A stretch of DNA of 64,000 bases, from positions 109,780,469 to 109,844,468 of the forward strand of contig CM043951.1 of the NCBI GenBank assembly GCA_014529385.2, in the 5' to 3' direction. Below the pieces are notes generated by a model. It was not told the origin of the DNA, did not search any database, and saw only the letters and a program-made list of their open reading frames with translations. The translations under genes were made by a program, and so were the position numbers. Position 1 is the first letter of the stretch. The number at the start of each line of letters is the position of its first letter. Shown in pieces: positions 33,574 through 49,702 of this stretch. Origin of the DNA: Adiantum capillus-veneris. Taxonomy: Eukaryota; Streptophyta; Polypodiopsida; Polypodiales; Pteridaceae.

Positions 33574-34690
33574 TTTCAAGAACTAGGCAGTGCGAGTAGG
33601 AAAGCGCCTTGCCTTTCACTCTTAGGATTCGTAGAAAAATTAAGCAAGGCGTTGATGATTTAAAGCCAAAAAAACACTCAAATAGAACAAAACTCCAACC
33701 ATGAAAGCTCCACATTAAAAAATAACCAATACTAACTGAAAACTCTTGTGTGTGTGAAGATTAGGTGTAGCCTCGCTCCCAATTGCACAAATGCAATGCT
33801 CATTTGACCTGTTAAAAACCCTAAAATGACGCTTCAATTTCTTGTTGTGACCATTTCATGGAAGCTTCAGTACTTCATTGAAGAAGCCCAAGTAGTAATT
33901 TGAGGAGGGGAAACCCTAATTGGAGGCCTCACAACCTCGAACATGTAGTGGAAGTAGCACGGGACTGCACTACCACCTTGTAATAAAATGGTTGTATCTC
34001 CTTACTTATATGCCCAAATGAGCTCATTCTTGGCTCTAAAACTTTCCCCTCAGCTTGAGCAACGACAGAACCGTTGTTGATGTGGAATTTTGAGCCATTT
34101 TTTGCTATTTTTGGGCTACTTTTGGCCATTAGATTGCCATTTTTTCCCAAAATACCTCGTTTTGTATGTAAAATGCCAAAACGAGTTAGGAATAATCCCA
34201 AAATTTGTGCAAAAATCTCATTGGGCTCAAATTTCATGTTGAAACTCATTTTTACACTTGGTAAGCACTTTGGACACGTCTTTTACGCCCGAGTATGAAA
34301 CCTGCTATTTTTGGACGAGATTGCCCGCATTGAACTTTCTAGGCAAAACGAGCGTGCCACTTCGATACACTTGACATTTGTACATTTCTTAAGAAAAATA
34401 GGATTATATTTATGTGAAAAGACATGCCATAGTGCCACGTTTAGGGCCTCGCCTGCCTAGCAAGGTATGTACACAGCTGCAACCGTGGCATCTATTTTTG
34501 CATATATCACACTATGTACATCATAGCATTTGGTCCCACATAGCAAAAGCATTGAGAGCGAGGTAGATATTTTAGTTTCACATTATGCACGTGCAACTGC
34601 ACGACATCCACACCCTTTAAACCTGCACATCCTCCGGCATGTACCATATATATCTTTTGTAGGTTCAATCTTTATTTAAGTCAACATACA
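33574..34690. other. no gene recognised; possible 3' flank of family E
   Basis: AT-rich sequence. Because family E's pol ends near 34700 on the minus strand, its 3' untranslated region and LTR would be expected here. I cannot find a second LTR copy to prove it. A 106-codon minus-strand frame at 33929-34249 has no recognisable domain. Confidence 0.4.
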
Positions 34691-36850
34691 TATCAATTTA
34701 GTCATCACTTGCAACGAAGTCGAGTGCATCATCATCTCTTTCTTCATCTTCATCGATGAAATTTTCATTAGAGCCTTCATTTTGACTCTCATGTGAATCA
34801 AAGGGATTTGTATCAACTCTTCTTTTGAATAACTTGAATCTTTTCCCTGCGATGGGAATCTTCATTTATGTCCCGTCCAACTCATGCAAGGTATAAGTTG
34901 CATTTCCATGTACATGTTGAACCACATAAGGACCAAACCATCTCTTTGAAAGCTTTCTTATTGTTGAATGTTGGTTGTAAAGACTTCTATCGTACATCAA
35001 TACCCACCTTCCTCAATAACTTTAGGTCTGAGCCTATGCCTCTTATCAAGTCTATCTTTATTCTTTAACCTTGCATCTTTCAATCGGGCTACTGCAATCT
35101 CAATATCTTGGGGTCTTTTTTCTAACTATTTGTATGCGCAAAGCAAGAAGGTTTTTCCGACTCATTCCATCTTCCCAAGGCAATACATTCCATGTGGGAA
35201 TTACATCTTCGATTGGCATTATAGGTTTCTGACCATACATCAACTCAAAAGGCATATAACGAGGAACTGAGCTATGAGTTGTACGATCAGCCCATAAAGC
35301 ATAAGGAAATAACCTAGGCCACTCTCCCATTTTCCCTTTGTAGGCCTTAGCCAAAGATTTAATGATAGGAGGATGCCCACACTCTGATTTACGATTTTTC
35401 CTCAGGATTATATGCAAGAGCAAATTTAATGCCCATCCTATAGAAAACCTCCCTTGCTTTGTGAGCATCCATCTTACCCCTATCCGCTATATTTTCCCAA
35501 CACATCCATAACGGCTAGTTACATCATCCAAGAGGAACTTACACACCCCTTCTTTGTTTTTTGTTATTAGAGCACGGTCTTCAACTTGGTTGGTTGAGTC
35601 TTCTTGTGCAAGCACTATGTATCTCATTTGCCATAAGCTCAATGGCATTCTAACTAGACCCACTACCCACTTATAATGCATGGCCAATGGGTAAGTAGGG
35701 TGAAACCCATCACGATGACGTACATTTGAATACATTTGACAGGTTTCACAAGACTCCACAAAGTGAGATACATCTTTATACATACCTTTCCACCAATAAA
35801 TCTCTTTCATTTTAGTAAAGGTGGCCCATATGCCTCTATCTACAGCATAAAGACTCTCATGAAACTTTTTCATAAACTCATTTTGGAGTCCTTATCATTC
35901 ACGACTCTCAAGGGCATTCCATTTCTTTGTTTTGGACGCTTCCATAAGTAACCATATTTCAAAAAGTATCCATAGGCCTTTCTGCGTATTCTTTTGAACT
36001 CTTGATCAGTCCACCCTTCTTGCCTTGTGAAAGTACTCAGATAGCGTCCAATGAGAAACAAGTCACCTTGATATAGGTCCTCTATAAATGACTCAAGTGC
36101 ATTTGACAGGAAAACAAGATCACCCTTGGCATGAGAGATATTATAGAACTGTGTGCCTACATCATCACCCTCAACAACCATGTCTTCTTCATTCTTATAC
36201 CTTGCTCTCAAAAGCATATCCGCAACTGGATTTTTTTCCCTTGCAATATGCTTAAATTCTGGATTGAAAGACTTTATGTAGGTAATCCATCTCAACATAG
36301 CAATGTCGGGAGTTGAGTAGCTTGTGATCATTCCAAGAAGGGGTAGACAATCAGTCTCCACTATTATATTTGCTCCTATTGAATACTCTTTGTCGCATTT
36401 TAGCGCTGTGACTACTCCCCATAACTCTCTTTTTACCTATGGATAGTTGTGTTGATGAGCACGTAGGACTTTTGCTCCAAATCTCACCATATATTGCTTA
36501 CCATCATCACATCTTGCCCAATCGCCCATCCAATTCCTGTGGGGCTACTATCCACTATCACAATTACATATCTTCTACATTCATATTTTATTTTCCTCAA
36601 AGTTGGAGACATAAGTAGCAGCTTCTTTAATTTTCTCATGGCATGGCTATTCATTTCTTCCCATTGAAACTTCTGGTTCTTTCTCAAAAGTTGATATAAA
36701 TCTGCCACATGCGCATAATGTGGAATCCAGATAACATAGAACACACATGTACCCAAGAACCTTTAAACCTCAGCTACATTAATACATGTCTCTTTCATTC
36801 TTTGAATCACATTAATCTTTGCTAGACAAGGCCTCCTACCATACGGAAAT
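34691..36850 (-). pseudogene. family E gypsy pol fragment: end of RT, RNase H, integrase
   Basis: Reading leftwards, the end of the RT connection is KINVIQRMKETCINVAEV*RFLGTCVFY. RNase H follows with YVIVIVDSSPTGIGWAIGQ, then TDCLPLLGMI and REKNPVADMLLRA, where the usual S-R has become L-R. The integrase N-terminus has a zinc finger (HFVESCETCQMY). Its catalytic core is largely missing. The C-terminus has WADRTTHSSVPRYMPFELMYG and GPYVVQHVHGNATYTLHEL. Stops and frame changes occur about every 100-150 codons. The 5' end is cut at about 36850 by LARD sequence. It differs clearly from families A/B and D. Confidence 0.83.
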
Positions 36851-38246
36851 TCACCCCCCCCCCTCCCTGCCGCCGAGCGTTTTGAAACACCGCTATCGAC
36901 AGGCAACCTCCCCTTGGTGATAGATTTTTCCCCTGTATTTTGAAATGCCGGCAATCATCGAGCTCCCCTCCCCTTGTCCCTTGCGTTTTGAGACGCCTTG
37001 TCGACCCCCCCCCCTCCCCCCCCCTTCCCCCCCCCCAGGTTTACTGCGTTTTAAAACGCTGTCCCATGACCGCACTCCTTCACAACAGCAATAAGCCCCT
37101 CCTTCTTTGGCAGTGACAAACAACCATCACACTATGGCCCATAGTTTTGAAACGCTATGAGCCTGCAGTGTTAGACGGCATTTGTCTACTGAAAGGATTA
37201 AAGTTGGCCACCATAGAAAAAGCCGTGCAATGATTTGGAGGAGTGTCTTGGGAGTTGTAGGAGTGGGAAGGAATGGCTCAAGAGAGGGTGAGGCAAAGTT
37301 TTAATCTATGGAGGCTTGATTTGTCCAAGAGCTCCCACACCACAACGTTGAGGCTGATTGCACTGAGTGCGGAGAGGCTTGGGGAATTTTTATCGGCTTG
37401 TATTAAATTCTTAGACATTGCTATGCACAATTTATTGTTGAGCTTTGGATTTGTTCGAGGCCTACCACAGGGCAAATGTGCGGAGAGGCTATTAAAAATA
37501 GAGTTTCGGATTTCAGAGAGGGACATCAAATTGTGTGGAGTTCATTGCGTGTGGAGTTCCCTTTGCGGTGGCATTGAATTGGCTTGAATCTTTTTCGGCT
37601 TGGTTTGTATGGCCTTTTTTTGGAGTGCGATTACCCGACCTTGCAACTTCAATATGTCCCTACCTTGCTTGAGGCGCGCCGACAACGACCAAGGACAACC
37701 AAAAGCTATGGATAACGGATCGCTAACCATCCATTTAGTGCCCTATGCACCAGCTCAGTTCTCAAAGGAACCCGACAAATTGTTTGATTCGAGTTTGTGA
37801 AGTCAAAAGCAAATGACAAAGCTCACTAGAGGACAATGACAAAGGCCAATTGAATAAAGATGATAGTACCAATACTCAGTTAGCTGCCTCGATACTCGGG
37901 AGATATGACCACTGCCATGATTGTGATTCGATGCTTTGTTTGGCTCGAGTGTTAGAAGCCAAAGGCAAAAGCAAGAACTCATAGATAGACAAGGACAAAG
38001 GCAAGCTGGACAGAGATTACAGTAATAAGGATTTGACAAAGAAGATCGGCATGACACTCCTGGCAGTGGCCACATTGACCTCAACATCAGATTTCTAGTC
38101 AAATGAAAGGTTTCACCACTAGCTTGAGCAAGAGAGAGGCTTGTGAGTGGCAGAGAACCGCCCAATGTGATCCCGTTATTTAGTTTGGGTTTTAGGTATT
38201 TATTTTACTTGTCAAAGTCTTGGGTAGAGAAATTTACTAGGATTGT
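36851..38246 (+). mobile_element. LARD fragment: internal region and truncated LTR
   Basis: The internal region starts at the poly(C)/poly(G) zone, not at an LTR. It runs through the conserved middle to GTGAGTGGCAGAGA and jumps at about 38155 into LTR sequence (CCGCCCAATGTGATCCC), skipping the last 500 bp of the interior and the first bases of the LTR. The LTR ends at AGGATTGTTG (38246), where sequence in the opposite orientation begins. Confidence 0.8.
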
Positions 38247-40083
38247 TGAATTGTAGTCCATACTACGTCCAATAATCCCCATTCGTGAACTATGAGCACA
38301 TAACGTCCAAAATATAAAACTCCAAGATAATGAATTGTTTGACCACATCATGTTCATAATCTGACCAACAACAATGGATTGGTGCACTCATACATAATGG
38401 TTTAGACGTCTGATTGGCTCTTTGCCAGATGCATGTGCATTGAGCTCCGACCTACCGGTCCAGACACTAATAACTTGAACTCCAACACAAGGTTGCAATT
38501 TAATTATAAGGAGCACTGATACTTGCTTTACCCCTCTCTACCACTCACAAGCCTCTCTCTGGATGAAACTAGTGGTGACACATGTCAATTGACTAAAAAT
38601 CTGACGTCGAGGCCATTGTGGCCACTGCCACGAGTGCCATGCCGATTTCCTCTATCAAATCTTTATTACCATAATCTTTGTCCAGCTCGCCTCTGTCCTT
38701 GTTTATCTGTGAGTTCTTGTGTTGCTTTTGGCTTCAAACTCTCAAGCCAAACAGAGTGTCGAATCACTATCATGACAAATGTAACTATACCTCGTGGGTA
38801 CCAAGGCAACTAACTGAGTATTGGTACTGCTGTCCTTTTCCAACTGACCTTTGTAGTTGTCCTCTAGCAAACTCCTCCAGATGCTTTTGACTTCACAAAC
38901 TCAAGACAAACAATATTGTACACGCCGCTAAATGGATAGTTGACGATCCGTTATCCATAGCTTTTGGTTGTCTTTGGTCGATGTCGTCGGGCGTGCTGGA
39001 GCAAGGGGGTGCCTTGTTGAAGTTACAAAACTTGGTATTTCGTACGTTCTCGCACTCCAATAGGCCACAAAAAACTCAAAGTTCCAAGCCGCAAGAACTC
39101 CAAGTTGATGACGATCCACTTCACGGCCTACGCCAAACTGCTCTAGAGCCTCTCATATCCCGCTCTTAAGCTCCAAAGTGGTCGCCTCTCCCGAGCCGCA
39201 AGATTGACACGAAGCCGCTCCCATGTACAATGCTCGCTGCACCCTTTGCTTCTATTGCCTTCTCCAAGCTGCAAGTTGTCCCTCTCTTAAGGACAAACTA
39301 TGCGGCTTCATGTCCCAAACTGCTCCACAATGCACCTTTTCCAAGCCGCTCAGCAAGGCCCCTTTATGGGCTCCACTATCCTCGCTCCCAAATTGCTGCT
39401 CAAAGCTCGCGTGTCCACTTTCACTTATTCCAAAGACGATCAAGCAATGAGAGGTTCCTTGATACCCTCCTCTAAGTGTCACCCTAAAGCAATTTTTGGG
39501 TGCCTTGAGGTTTGTCGCCAAGAGGGGGAGAATAAGGGGCGAAAGTCGGCAATGAAGAGGAATCACCAAGGGACGGCTTTGAAACGCTTTGCGTTGATGG
39601 GATGACCATCAAGCCACGGTGTCGGGCAGCGTTTCAAAACGCATTCGTTGGGTAGGGTACTGCTGGAGCCGCCAAGAGACATAGAGCGTCTCAAAAATCT
39701 CAACGCGGGGGCAGGGGGGGGTTCACAAGCGCATGGCATTGCAGGGAGGGGTATTGCAAAGGGAGGAAGGGAGGATGGTTGCCAACCTGCAAAGAGGGGA
39801 AACTCCTCAACGCTCTGGGCTGCTCCTCATGCCAACGCCTTCAAGGAGCACACAGCTCTGATACCAAGTCAAAGTCAATGATGCGAAAGCATAGAGACCA
39901 AGGGGAGTGAGAACGCGAGAGAGAGTCTCTTTAACCAAATCCACCTTAGCAATGAATAATTAATTGAATGTGTATATAATGGAGGCAAGGGGTTGCTTAT
40001 ATAGCAATCCTAGTAAATGTCCCTACCCAAGACTTTGAGAAATAAGTAAAAAGAAATACTAAAAATGAGACCACATTGGGCCA
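38247..40083 (-). mobile_element. inverted LARD copy with 5' LTR remnant
   Basis: It reads on the minus strand: LTR remnant (40083-39867), primer site TGGTATCAGAGC (39866-39855), then internal region to 38247. The CT tract of this LTR is only about 10 bp. The part next to the primer site (39000-39850) diverges from most units and resembles the variant at 47.7-48.4 kb. The 3' LTR is missing and the copy abuts the plus-strand LTR fragment head-on. Confidence 0.82.
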
Positions 40084-41154
40084 ATGCGCTCCCCCATGCA
40101 TATTCTTCCTTCACATGCCCTAATGCACTGCCCTGCAGCGCTTGAGTGAGACAGCCTCACGTTGACAGCAGGAAACTGCGCTGACCATGCTGCCTTCGGA
40201 TGGCCTTATGCCCTTCGATTGAGACAGCCTCACGTTGACAGCAAGCGAACCTCCTGCTCCCTCTTTCGTCCCCCTTCTCCGTCTGCTTTAGTTTCCTCGT
40301 GCCTTCTCCGCCTTTCTCACTTCAATCCTCAAAAACATGTACGTTGTTTGGAGGTAGTAGTACGTATGTTGGGTCATACATTCAAATAAACAGGAAAATA
40401 TTTACTAGTTTAGGTAACCGCCCTCCTTTTATAGAGAAGTAAGAAATCTTTCCAAACTGGCAAAACTAAAAAATTAAATCAAATGCTCTTTGCAGCTCCC
40501 CACAGAAAATATGTTTTACTATATTCTCAATGAAAACTTGGCTGATTTACATTTCTTTAAGATGGGTGGAAAGAAGGATGGCAAGAACGTCATGTCAATC
40601 GTCATATCTAATATGACTCAATTGATGCCATAGACAATATCCAATACGTAGGAAACATCAGAATTATATACAATAAACATGATCTCTATTGTAAAAAAAG
40701 ATTTGAAACCAAAAATAGCACATGGATTGCATTGAATAGAGTCTTTTTCTCCTAAAGCCGGATGGAAACTTGGGAATTTCCACAAGTTGGGCAAGTTTAC
40801 AGTTAGGGTTTTGGGCACTCTCACAAAAAAATCTTTCCTTTTGTCTGTGTCAGCCTTTCTCCCCCTCTCTCACCCAAATTGTACCCCCATCATTGTACAT
40901 ATGCCTCCTTGCAGCCCACACCGCCACTATAACATGTAGCAAGAGTATCCCAAGTGATCATTGACAACAATAGCACACACATTCTCTTCTTTGAAAGTCT
41001 AAGAACATTAGAAACTTAGAAGATAGAGAAGATTGGAGCTAATATTGCTAAAAATATATATAGAGGGCTGTGAATAATTTAACTTTTCCCACTATGCAAT
41101 GCACTATCCTTTATGGATGGTAGGACTATCTAGTTGTCACTACAGAGATCTTCT
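40084..41154. other. no gene recognised
   Basis: About 1.07 kb unrelated to the LARD units. A 23-bp sequence, GAGACAGCCTCACGTTGACAGCA, occurs twice at about 40147 and 40220. The short frames carry no known domain. This is the least repeat-like stretch in the window. Confidence 0.45.
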
Positions 41155-41344
41155 TGTTAAAGTTTAGGCATCTCAAGTGAACTGCCCAATGTGATCCCAT
41201 TATTTAGTTTGGCTTTTAGGTATTTATTTTACTTATTTGTCAAAGTCTTGGGCAGGGCAATTTACTAGGATTGCTATATAAGCAACCCCTTGCCTCCATT
41301 GCATACACATTCAGTTATTCATTGCCAAGGTTGATTGGTTCAGG

Positions 41345-41394
<50 letters not shown>

Positions 41395-44300
41395 TGGTTT
41401 TTACTCTTCCGTATCGTCGACTTTGACATGGTATCAAAGCTTCTTGGTGGGGCTTAGTGCTTGAAGCCCTTGGCGTGGAGCAGCATCTCTTGGAGAAGAG
41501 ATCCCCTTGAGAAGAAGAGTGTTACCCATTGGCGCCGGCACCTTCACCCCTCACCATCTTCTATAGTGTTTTAAAAGGTAGTTGGCGTTGCACTAAGTTC
41601 CCTCGTCAACATTTTCAAGACGCTGCCCCGCAGCAAATGTCCCCTCGTCCCCCCCCCGCCCCCCCCCCCCCCCCCCCCCCGCCACCGAGCGTTTTGAAAT
41701 GCCGCTGTCCACAGACAGCCTCCCCTTGGCGAGAGGATTTTCCCCTGCATTTTGAAACGCTAGCAGTCATCGAGCTCCCCTCCTCCCCACCCCACCCGTC
41801 CCTTGCGTTTTGAGGCCTACAACCCCCCCCGGCGAGGTTTACTGTGTTTTAAAATGCTGCCCCATGGCGGCAGTCCTTGACAATGGCGACAAGCCTCTCC
41901 TTCTTTAGTAATGAAAAACAGCCATCACACTATGACCCAACTTTTTGAAACACTGTGAGCCAACACTGTTGGATGGCATTTGTCTACTGAAAGGATTAAA
42001 GTCGGCCACCATAGAGAAAGCCGTGCAATGCTTTGGAGGAGTGGCTTGGGAGTTGAAGAAGTAGGAACGGCTCAAGAGAGGGCGAGGCAAAGTTTTGATC
42101 TACGAAGCCTTGATTTGTGCAAGAGATCCCACACGGCAACGTCGAGGCGGATTGTAGTGAGTGCGGAGCGGCTTGGGAAATTTTTATCTGCTTGGATGAA
42201 ACTCTTACCCAATGCTATGCACAGTTTATTCTGGAGCTTTGGATTTGTTCGAGAGGCATACCACATGGCAAATGTGCAGAGCGGCTATCGACGAGAGAGT
42301 TTCGGATTTCAGAGAGGGATATATGATTGTGCGGAGCCCATCGCGTGTGGAGTTCCCTTTGCGGTGGTATTGAATCGGCTTGGATCTTCTTTGGCTTGGT
42401 TTGTACGGCCATTTTTTGGAGTGCGAGAAGTTACCGGATTACCCGACCTTGCAACTTAAATATGTCCCTACCTTGCTCAAGGCGGGACGATAGCGACCAA
42501 AGACAACCAAAAGCTATGGATAACGGATCGTCAACCATCCATTTAGTGGCCAATGCATCAGGTCGGTTCTCAAGGAACCCAGAAAATTGTTTGGCTCGAG
42601 TTTGTGAAGTCAAAAACAAATGGCGGAGTATGCTAGAGGACAATGACAAAGTTCAGTTGGACAAGGATGGCATTACAAGTACTCAGTTAACTGCCTCGGT
42701 ACCTGGGAGGTATGACCACAGTCATGATTGTGATTCGCCAAAGACAAAAGTAGGACCTCACAGATAGAAAACGATAAAGGCAAGCTGGACAGATATTACT
42801 GTAATAAATATTTGATAGTGGAGATCGTCATGGCACTCGTGTTGGTGGCCACAGCGGCGTCGATGTCAGATTTCTAGTCAAATGATAGGTGTCACCACTA
42901 GCTTCAACCAGAGAGAGGCTTATGAGTGGCAGAGAGGGGCAATCAAGCAATGCTCCCTATAATTAATTTGGATCCTTGTGTTGGACCCCATTTTCATAGG
43001 TGAAGAGTCTTTGGATGAGAAAATAGCAGATGTTGAGCTTTGGCATGTTCTCTCTACACTTACTAAATAACAAAAGAAAATTCCAGATGATGCGGCTGAA
43101 TGAGAGGTAAAGCTAAAGCATGGTTTCATTCATTGGAAGTAAATAATGCCTCTGGAAATGAGAGGTAAAGCTACAACATGGTTTGATGCATTGGAAGGAG
43201 AACCTAGATAGGTCTGAATGGATTTGTAAACATGGTTTCTTGAAGATTTTAAAAAAAGGGCCCCTTCGTTTTGCATGGATGCAAAGTTGAAGGCCCTCAA
43301 GAAAGGTGTAAATGAATATTTCAACAACTTTCTTGATAGATTTGAAGAGCAGCGAAGATAATGAGCGATGTATGTGCAATTAGCCAATGACGAGTACTTC
43401 AAATTATATAATCTCATGGCATGTTTGCATCCCAAAGTGGAAGAAAATGCTGATATTGAGAGTCCAAATAGTTTGAATCAATCTATGGAGATTGATCGAG
43501 CAAAGAGTCCCAAGATAAATAAGTAGATAAAGCAAGGTGAATTAGGCTACATTGTGCTAGCCTCTATGCAATTGCAAAATCTAGATGAAGAAACCCAACT
43601 AAAGAATCAAGCTAATAGACGTATGCCAATCATTCCACAAAAATAGATGCGTAGCGTAAATGATTTGGCTAAGTAGATACTAGAATTGCATTTGAGTGTT
43701 ATGGATCGAGGGTGTCCAAGAGGAAAGAGTTAGAGTTAGGCCTCAATCCAATTTTTTGTTACAACTTCGAGCAACAGAAGCATTATGCTCTTGATTTAGT
43801 GCATTCATCATGGGAGTGAGGAGGTATGCATACTTTGTTTGGTAGAAGAAGAGGGCAGAGTTCACCCAATGATCCAAAGAACCAAGCACCACCACCTCCT
43901 CTAGTTAATAAATATGTGCCTCGTGTTAATATTGTTGGAGCTGATAAGCATGATGTTGATGTTTTGGCAAATAAAAGAGAGTGAGGAGGAAGGGAAACAC
44001 AAATTAAGTAGGAAACCTACAGCCACAAGGGTAAAGAGAAAATAGACAAAGGCAGAGAGAAGTCAAAGAACAACAAGAGTCGAAAATGCCATAGAATGAA
44101 GCAAGCAAACTTTTAATTTGGACAAGGTCATTCATCGTATGATTTGATAAGTGATGTCAAAAATCAAAGGGTAAACATTACTTTTGGTCAATTATTGACA
44201 TTGAATCCTAGGTTGGGAGGTCCCTGGCCAACTAGTGTTAATATCAAGCTTTTATGAGCTAGAGTTGTGTAGAAGATGGCATTGAATGTGGGAAATCCAA

Positions 44301-45086
44301 TGGATGTGCTTGTTCTTATTAATTCTCTCTTTGAGAAGAAGATGTAGGTCCATGCATCAGGCTCAAGTATGTGTTATGACAGAGTCTACCATAAGGGGGG
44401 GAAGATTTTCCTTTGCATTCCTTCCATAAGTGGCATGATAACAACTGGTGTACACTACAAGCATGTGTATCTTGTCTATAGGTGGATAGTAGACTCCAAG
44501 ATATTTTATATTTTAATCCTTTTCAAAGTACAATCTCATAATGGTTGTATAGTCTTTCCCTAAATAGAATTCTTTGCCTTGAGGCTCTATGTAGAGGAGT
44601 AGAATTTCTATGTAGAGGAGTAAAATTGCTTCCACAATTCTCGTATACAATTGGACTATAGCCAAGTTTGGGTCTATAATAGCTACTTGCAAGCTACTAA
44701 ACAACCATTTTTGTAGGTGGTATGGTATACAATTCAAAGTTTTTATAAAGGCAACCGTTGCTCAAGATGGCATTACTTTCAGGTACAAAGTTGAGGAGAG
44801 CAACATTGAGGTGTATCCGGTATCCTGGCCGGTGCTGGGGTGTCCATGGTAGCTTCTTCATTGGTCTCACTATTGATGTCTACTCTGAGATGCTAAGAGA
44901 GTGTTAAGGCATTTCAAGTGAATTGCCGAATGTGATCCCATTATTTAGTTTGGCTTTTAGGTATTTATTCTACTTATTTGTCAAAGTCTTGGGTAGGGCA
45001 ATTTATTGGGGTTCCTATATAAGCAACCCCTTGCCTCCATTGTATACACAATCAATTATTCAATGGAAAGGTTGATTGGTTCAGGA

Positions 45087-45133
<47 letters not shown>

Positions 45134-45169
45134 CTTGGTCTCTACGCTTCCGCATCATCAACTTTTACA
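41155..45169 (+). mobile_element. LARD unit with two LTRs, carrying a gypsy gag fragment
   Basis: 5' LTR 41155-41428 and 3' LTR 44902-45169. The primer site at 41429-41440 is TGGTATCAAAGC. The internal region has a poly(C) zone near 41648-41680 and the conserved middle. At about 42978 it is replaced by 1.74 kb of foreign sequence and resumes at about 44715. Without that, its period fits the 2.2 kb of the other units. The 5' LTR follows unique sequence, so 41155 is the left edge of the tandem run. Confidence 0.85.
42978..44714 (+). pseudogene. decayed gypsy gag-protease fragment inside LARD
   Basis: GKATTWFDALEGEPR and LKALKKGVNEYFNNFLDRFEE (43160-43360) look like a retrotransposon gag capsid. 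Near 44140-44230 the segment YDLISDVKNQRVNITFGQLL parallels the pre-protease segment of copy A (ADVTFGQLIEMVPKL). Many stops are present. A 20-bp sequence (TATGTAGAGGAGTA...) is tandemly repeated at about 44588-44625. No LTRs or target duplication were found, and about 240 bp of LARD is missing at the site. Confidence 0.6.
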
Positions 45170-47253
45170 TGGTATCAGAGCTTCTTGGTGGAGATTAGTG
45201 CTTGAAGCCCTTGGCATGGAGGAGAAGCTCTTGGAGAAGAGATGCCCTTGAGAAGAAGAGTGTGACCCATTGTCGCCGGCACCTTCACCCCTCACCATCT
45301 CCTGTAGCATTTTAGAACGCACTCAATGCTGTAGTAAGTTCCCTGGCCAACGTTTTCAAAACTCTACTCCGTAGCAACTGTCCCCTGCCTTGCCACCGAG
45401 TGTTTTCAAACATCAGATGTCATTGAGCTCTCCCCATGTCCCTTGCGTTTTGATACGCCTTGTCAATGCTGCCACTGTCCCCCCACCTTTAATGCATTAC
45501 AAAATGCTTCCCCATGGTGGCACTCCTTGACGACGGTGACATCCTCTCCTTCTTTAGCAATGACAAACATCCATCACACTATGACACAATGTTTTGAAAC
45601 ACTGTCACCCAGCAGTGTTAGACTACATTTGTCCGCTACTAAAAGAATTGAAGTCAGACACCATAGCGAAAGCCGTGCAATGCTATGGAGGAGTGTCTTG
45701 GGATTTGAAGAAGCGAGAACGGCTCAAAAGAGTGCGAGGCAAAGTTTTGATATGTGGAGCCTCGATTTGTTCAAGAGCTCCCACACGGCAACGTCGAGGC
45801 GGATTGTAGTGAGTGCGGAGCGGCTTGCCGAATTTTTATCAGCTTGGATGGAATTCTTAGCCATTGCTATGCACAGTTTTTTGTAGAGCTTTGGATTTGT
45901 TAGACGCCTACCATAGAGAAAACGTGCAGAGCGTCTATCGCCGACAGAGTTTCAGATTACAGAGAGGGATATCAGATTGTGCGGATCCCATTGCGTGTGG
46001 AGTTCCCTTTGCGGTGGTATTGAAACAACTTGGATCTTTTTTGGTTGGTTTGTACGGCCATTTTTTGGGGTGGGAGAAGGTACCCGATTACCCCACCTTG
46101 CAACTTCAATGTATCCTTGCCTTGCTTGAGCCGCAACAACAGCGACCAAAGACAACCAAAAGCTATGGATAACGGATCGCCAACCATCTATTTAGTGCCT
46201 ATGCCCCGGCTCAGTTTTTAAGGAACCCGACAAATTGTTTGGCTCGAGTTTGTGAAGTCAAATGAAAGTGGCGGAGTTCGCTAGAGGACAACGACAAAAG
46301 GTTAATTTGGACAAGGATGGTAGTCCAAGTACTCAGTTAGCTTCCTCGGTACCCGGGAGGTACGATCACAATCATGATTGTGATTCGTCACTTTGTTTGG
46401 CTTTCAATTTTGATACCAAAGGCAAAAGTGGGAACTAACAGATAGACAACGACAAAGGAAAGCTGCACAAAGATTACGGTAATAAAGATTTCACAAAGGA
46501 GATTGGCATGGCACTCGTGGCGGTAGCCAAAGTGGCCTCGACATCATATTTCTAGTCAAATGATAGGTGTCACCACTAGCTTCAACCAGAGAGAGGCTTG
46601 TAGAGAGAGGCAAGCAAGCAATGCTCCCTATAATTAATTTGGACTCTTTTGTTGGAGTTCAAGTTATTGGTCTTTGGACCCATAGGTCAGAGCTCAATGC
46701 ACATCCATCTGGCAAGGAACCAGTCAGATGTTTAACTCACTATGAATGTGCTAGCCAATTCATTGTTGTTGTGGTCAGATTATGGATAGGATGTGTTCCA
46801 ATAGCTCATTATCTTGGAGTTTTACATTCTTGGACGTGACGTGTTCACAGTTCATGAATGGGGATTATTGGATGTAGTATGGTCTACAGTTCAAAGTTTC
46901 TACAAAGGCAACCAATGCTCAAGATGGAATTACTTTCAGGTACAAAGTTGAGGAGAGAAACCCCAAGGTGTATCCAGTTGGTGGCCACTACTAGGGTGTC
47001 CATGGTAGCTTCTTCATCGACTTGGTCTCACTATTGATGTCCAATATGAGTTGTAGAGAGGGTGTTAAAGTTTAGGCATCTCAAGTGAATTGCCCAATGT
47101 GATCCCATTATTTAGTTTGGCTTTTAGGTATTTATTTTACTTATTTGTCAAAGTCTTGGGTAGGGCAATTTACTAGGATTTCTATATAAGCAACCCCTTG
47201 CCTCCATTTTATACACATTCTGTTATTCATTGCCAAGGTTGATTGGTTCAGGA

Positions 47254-47327
<74 letters not shown>

Positions 47328-47372
47328 CTCACTCCCCTTCATCTCTACGCTTCCGCGTCGTCGACTTTGACA
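44902..47372 (+). mobile_element. LARD unit sharing its 5' LTR with the previous unit
   Basis: The 5' LTR (44902-45169) is also the 3' LTR of the preceding unit. The primer site at 45170-45181 is TGGTATCAGAGC. The 3' LTR is 47063-47372. The LTR-to-LTR period is 2,161 bp. The CT runs differ in length: about 46 bp in the left LTR and about 72 bp in the right. Confidence 0.88.
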
Positions 47373-47373
47373 A

Positions 47374-49590
<2,217 letters not shown>

Positions 49591-49689
49591 TGGTATCAGA
49601 GCGATGCCGACATTGAAGCCATTGGCGTGGAGGAGTAGACTTAAAGAGGAGAAGAAGAGTAGGTCTCGTCATCGGCATTTCTTCCCCCC
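49591..49689 (+). mobile_element. start of a further LARD internal region
   Basis: The primer site TGGTATCAGAGC (49591-49602) and about 90 bp of interior follow. It is cut off by the CACTA terminus. Confidence 0.75.
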
Positions 49690-49702
49690 CACTACAAAAG
49701 GT

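Noticed and set aside
40084-41154. Host gene remnant
   Set aside because: The region is not repetitive within the window, but no frame, splice pattern or domain supports a gene.
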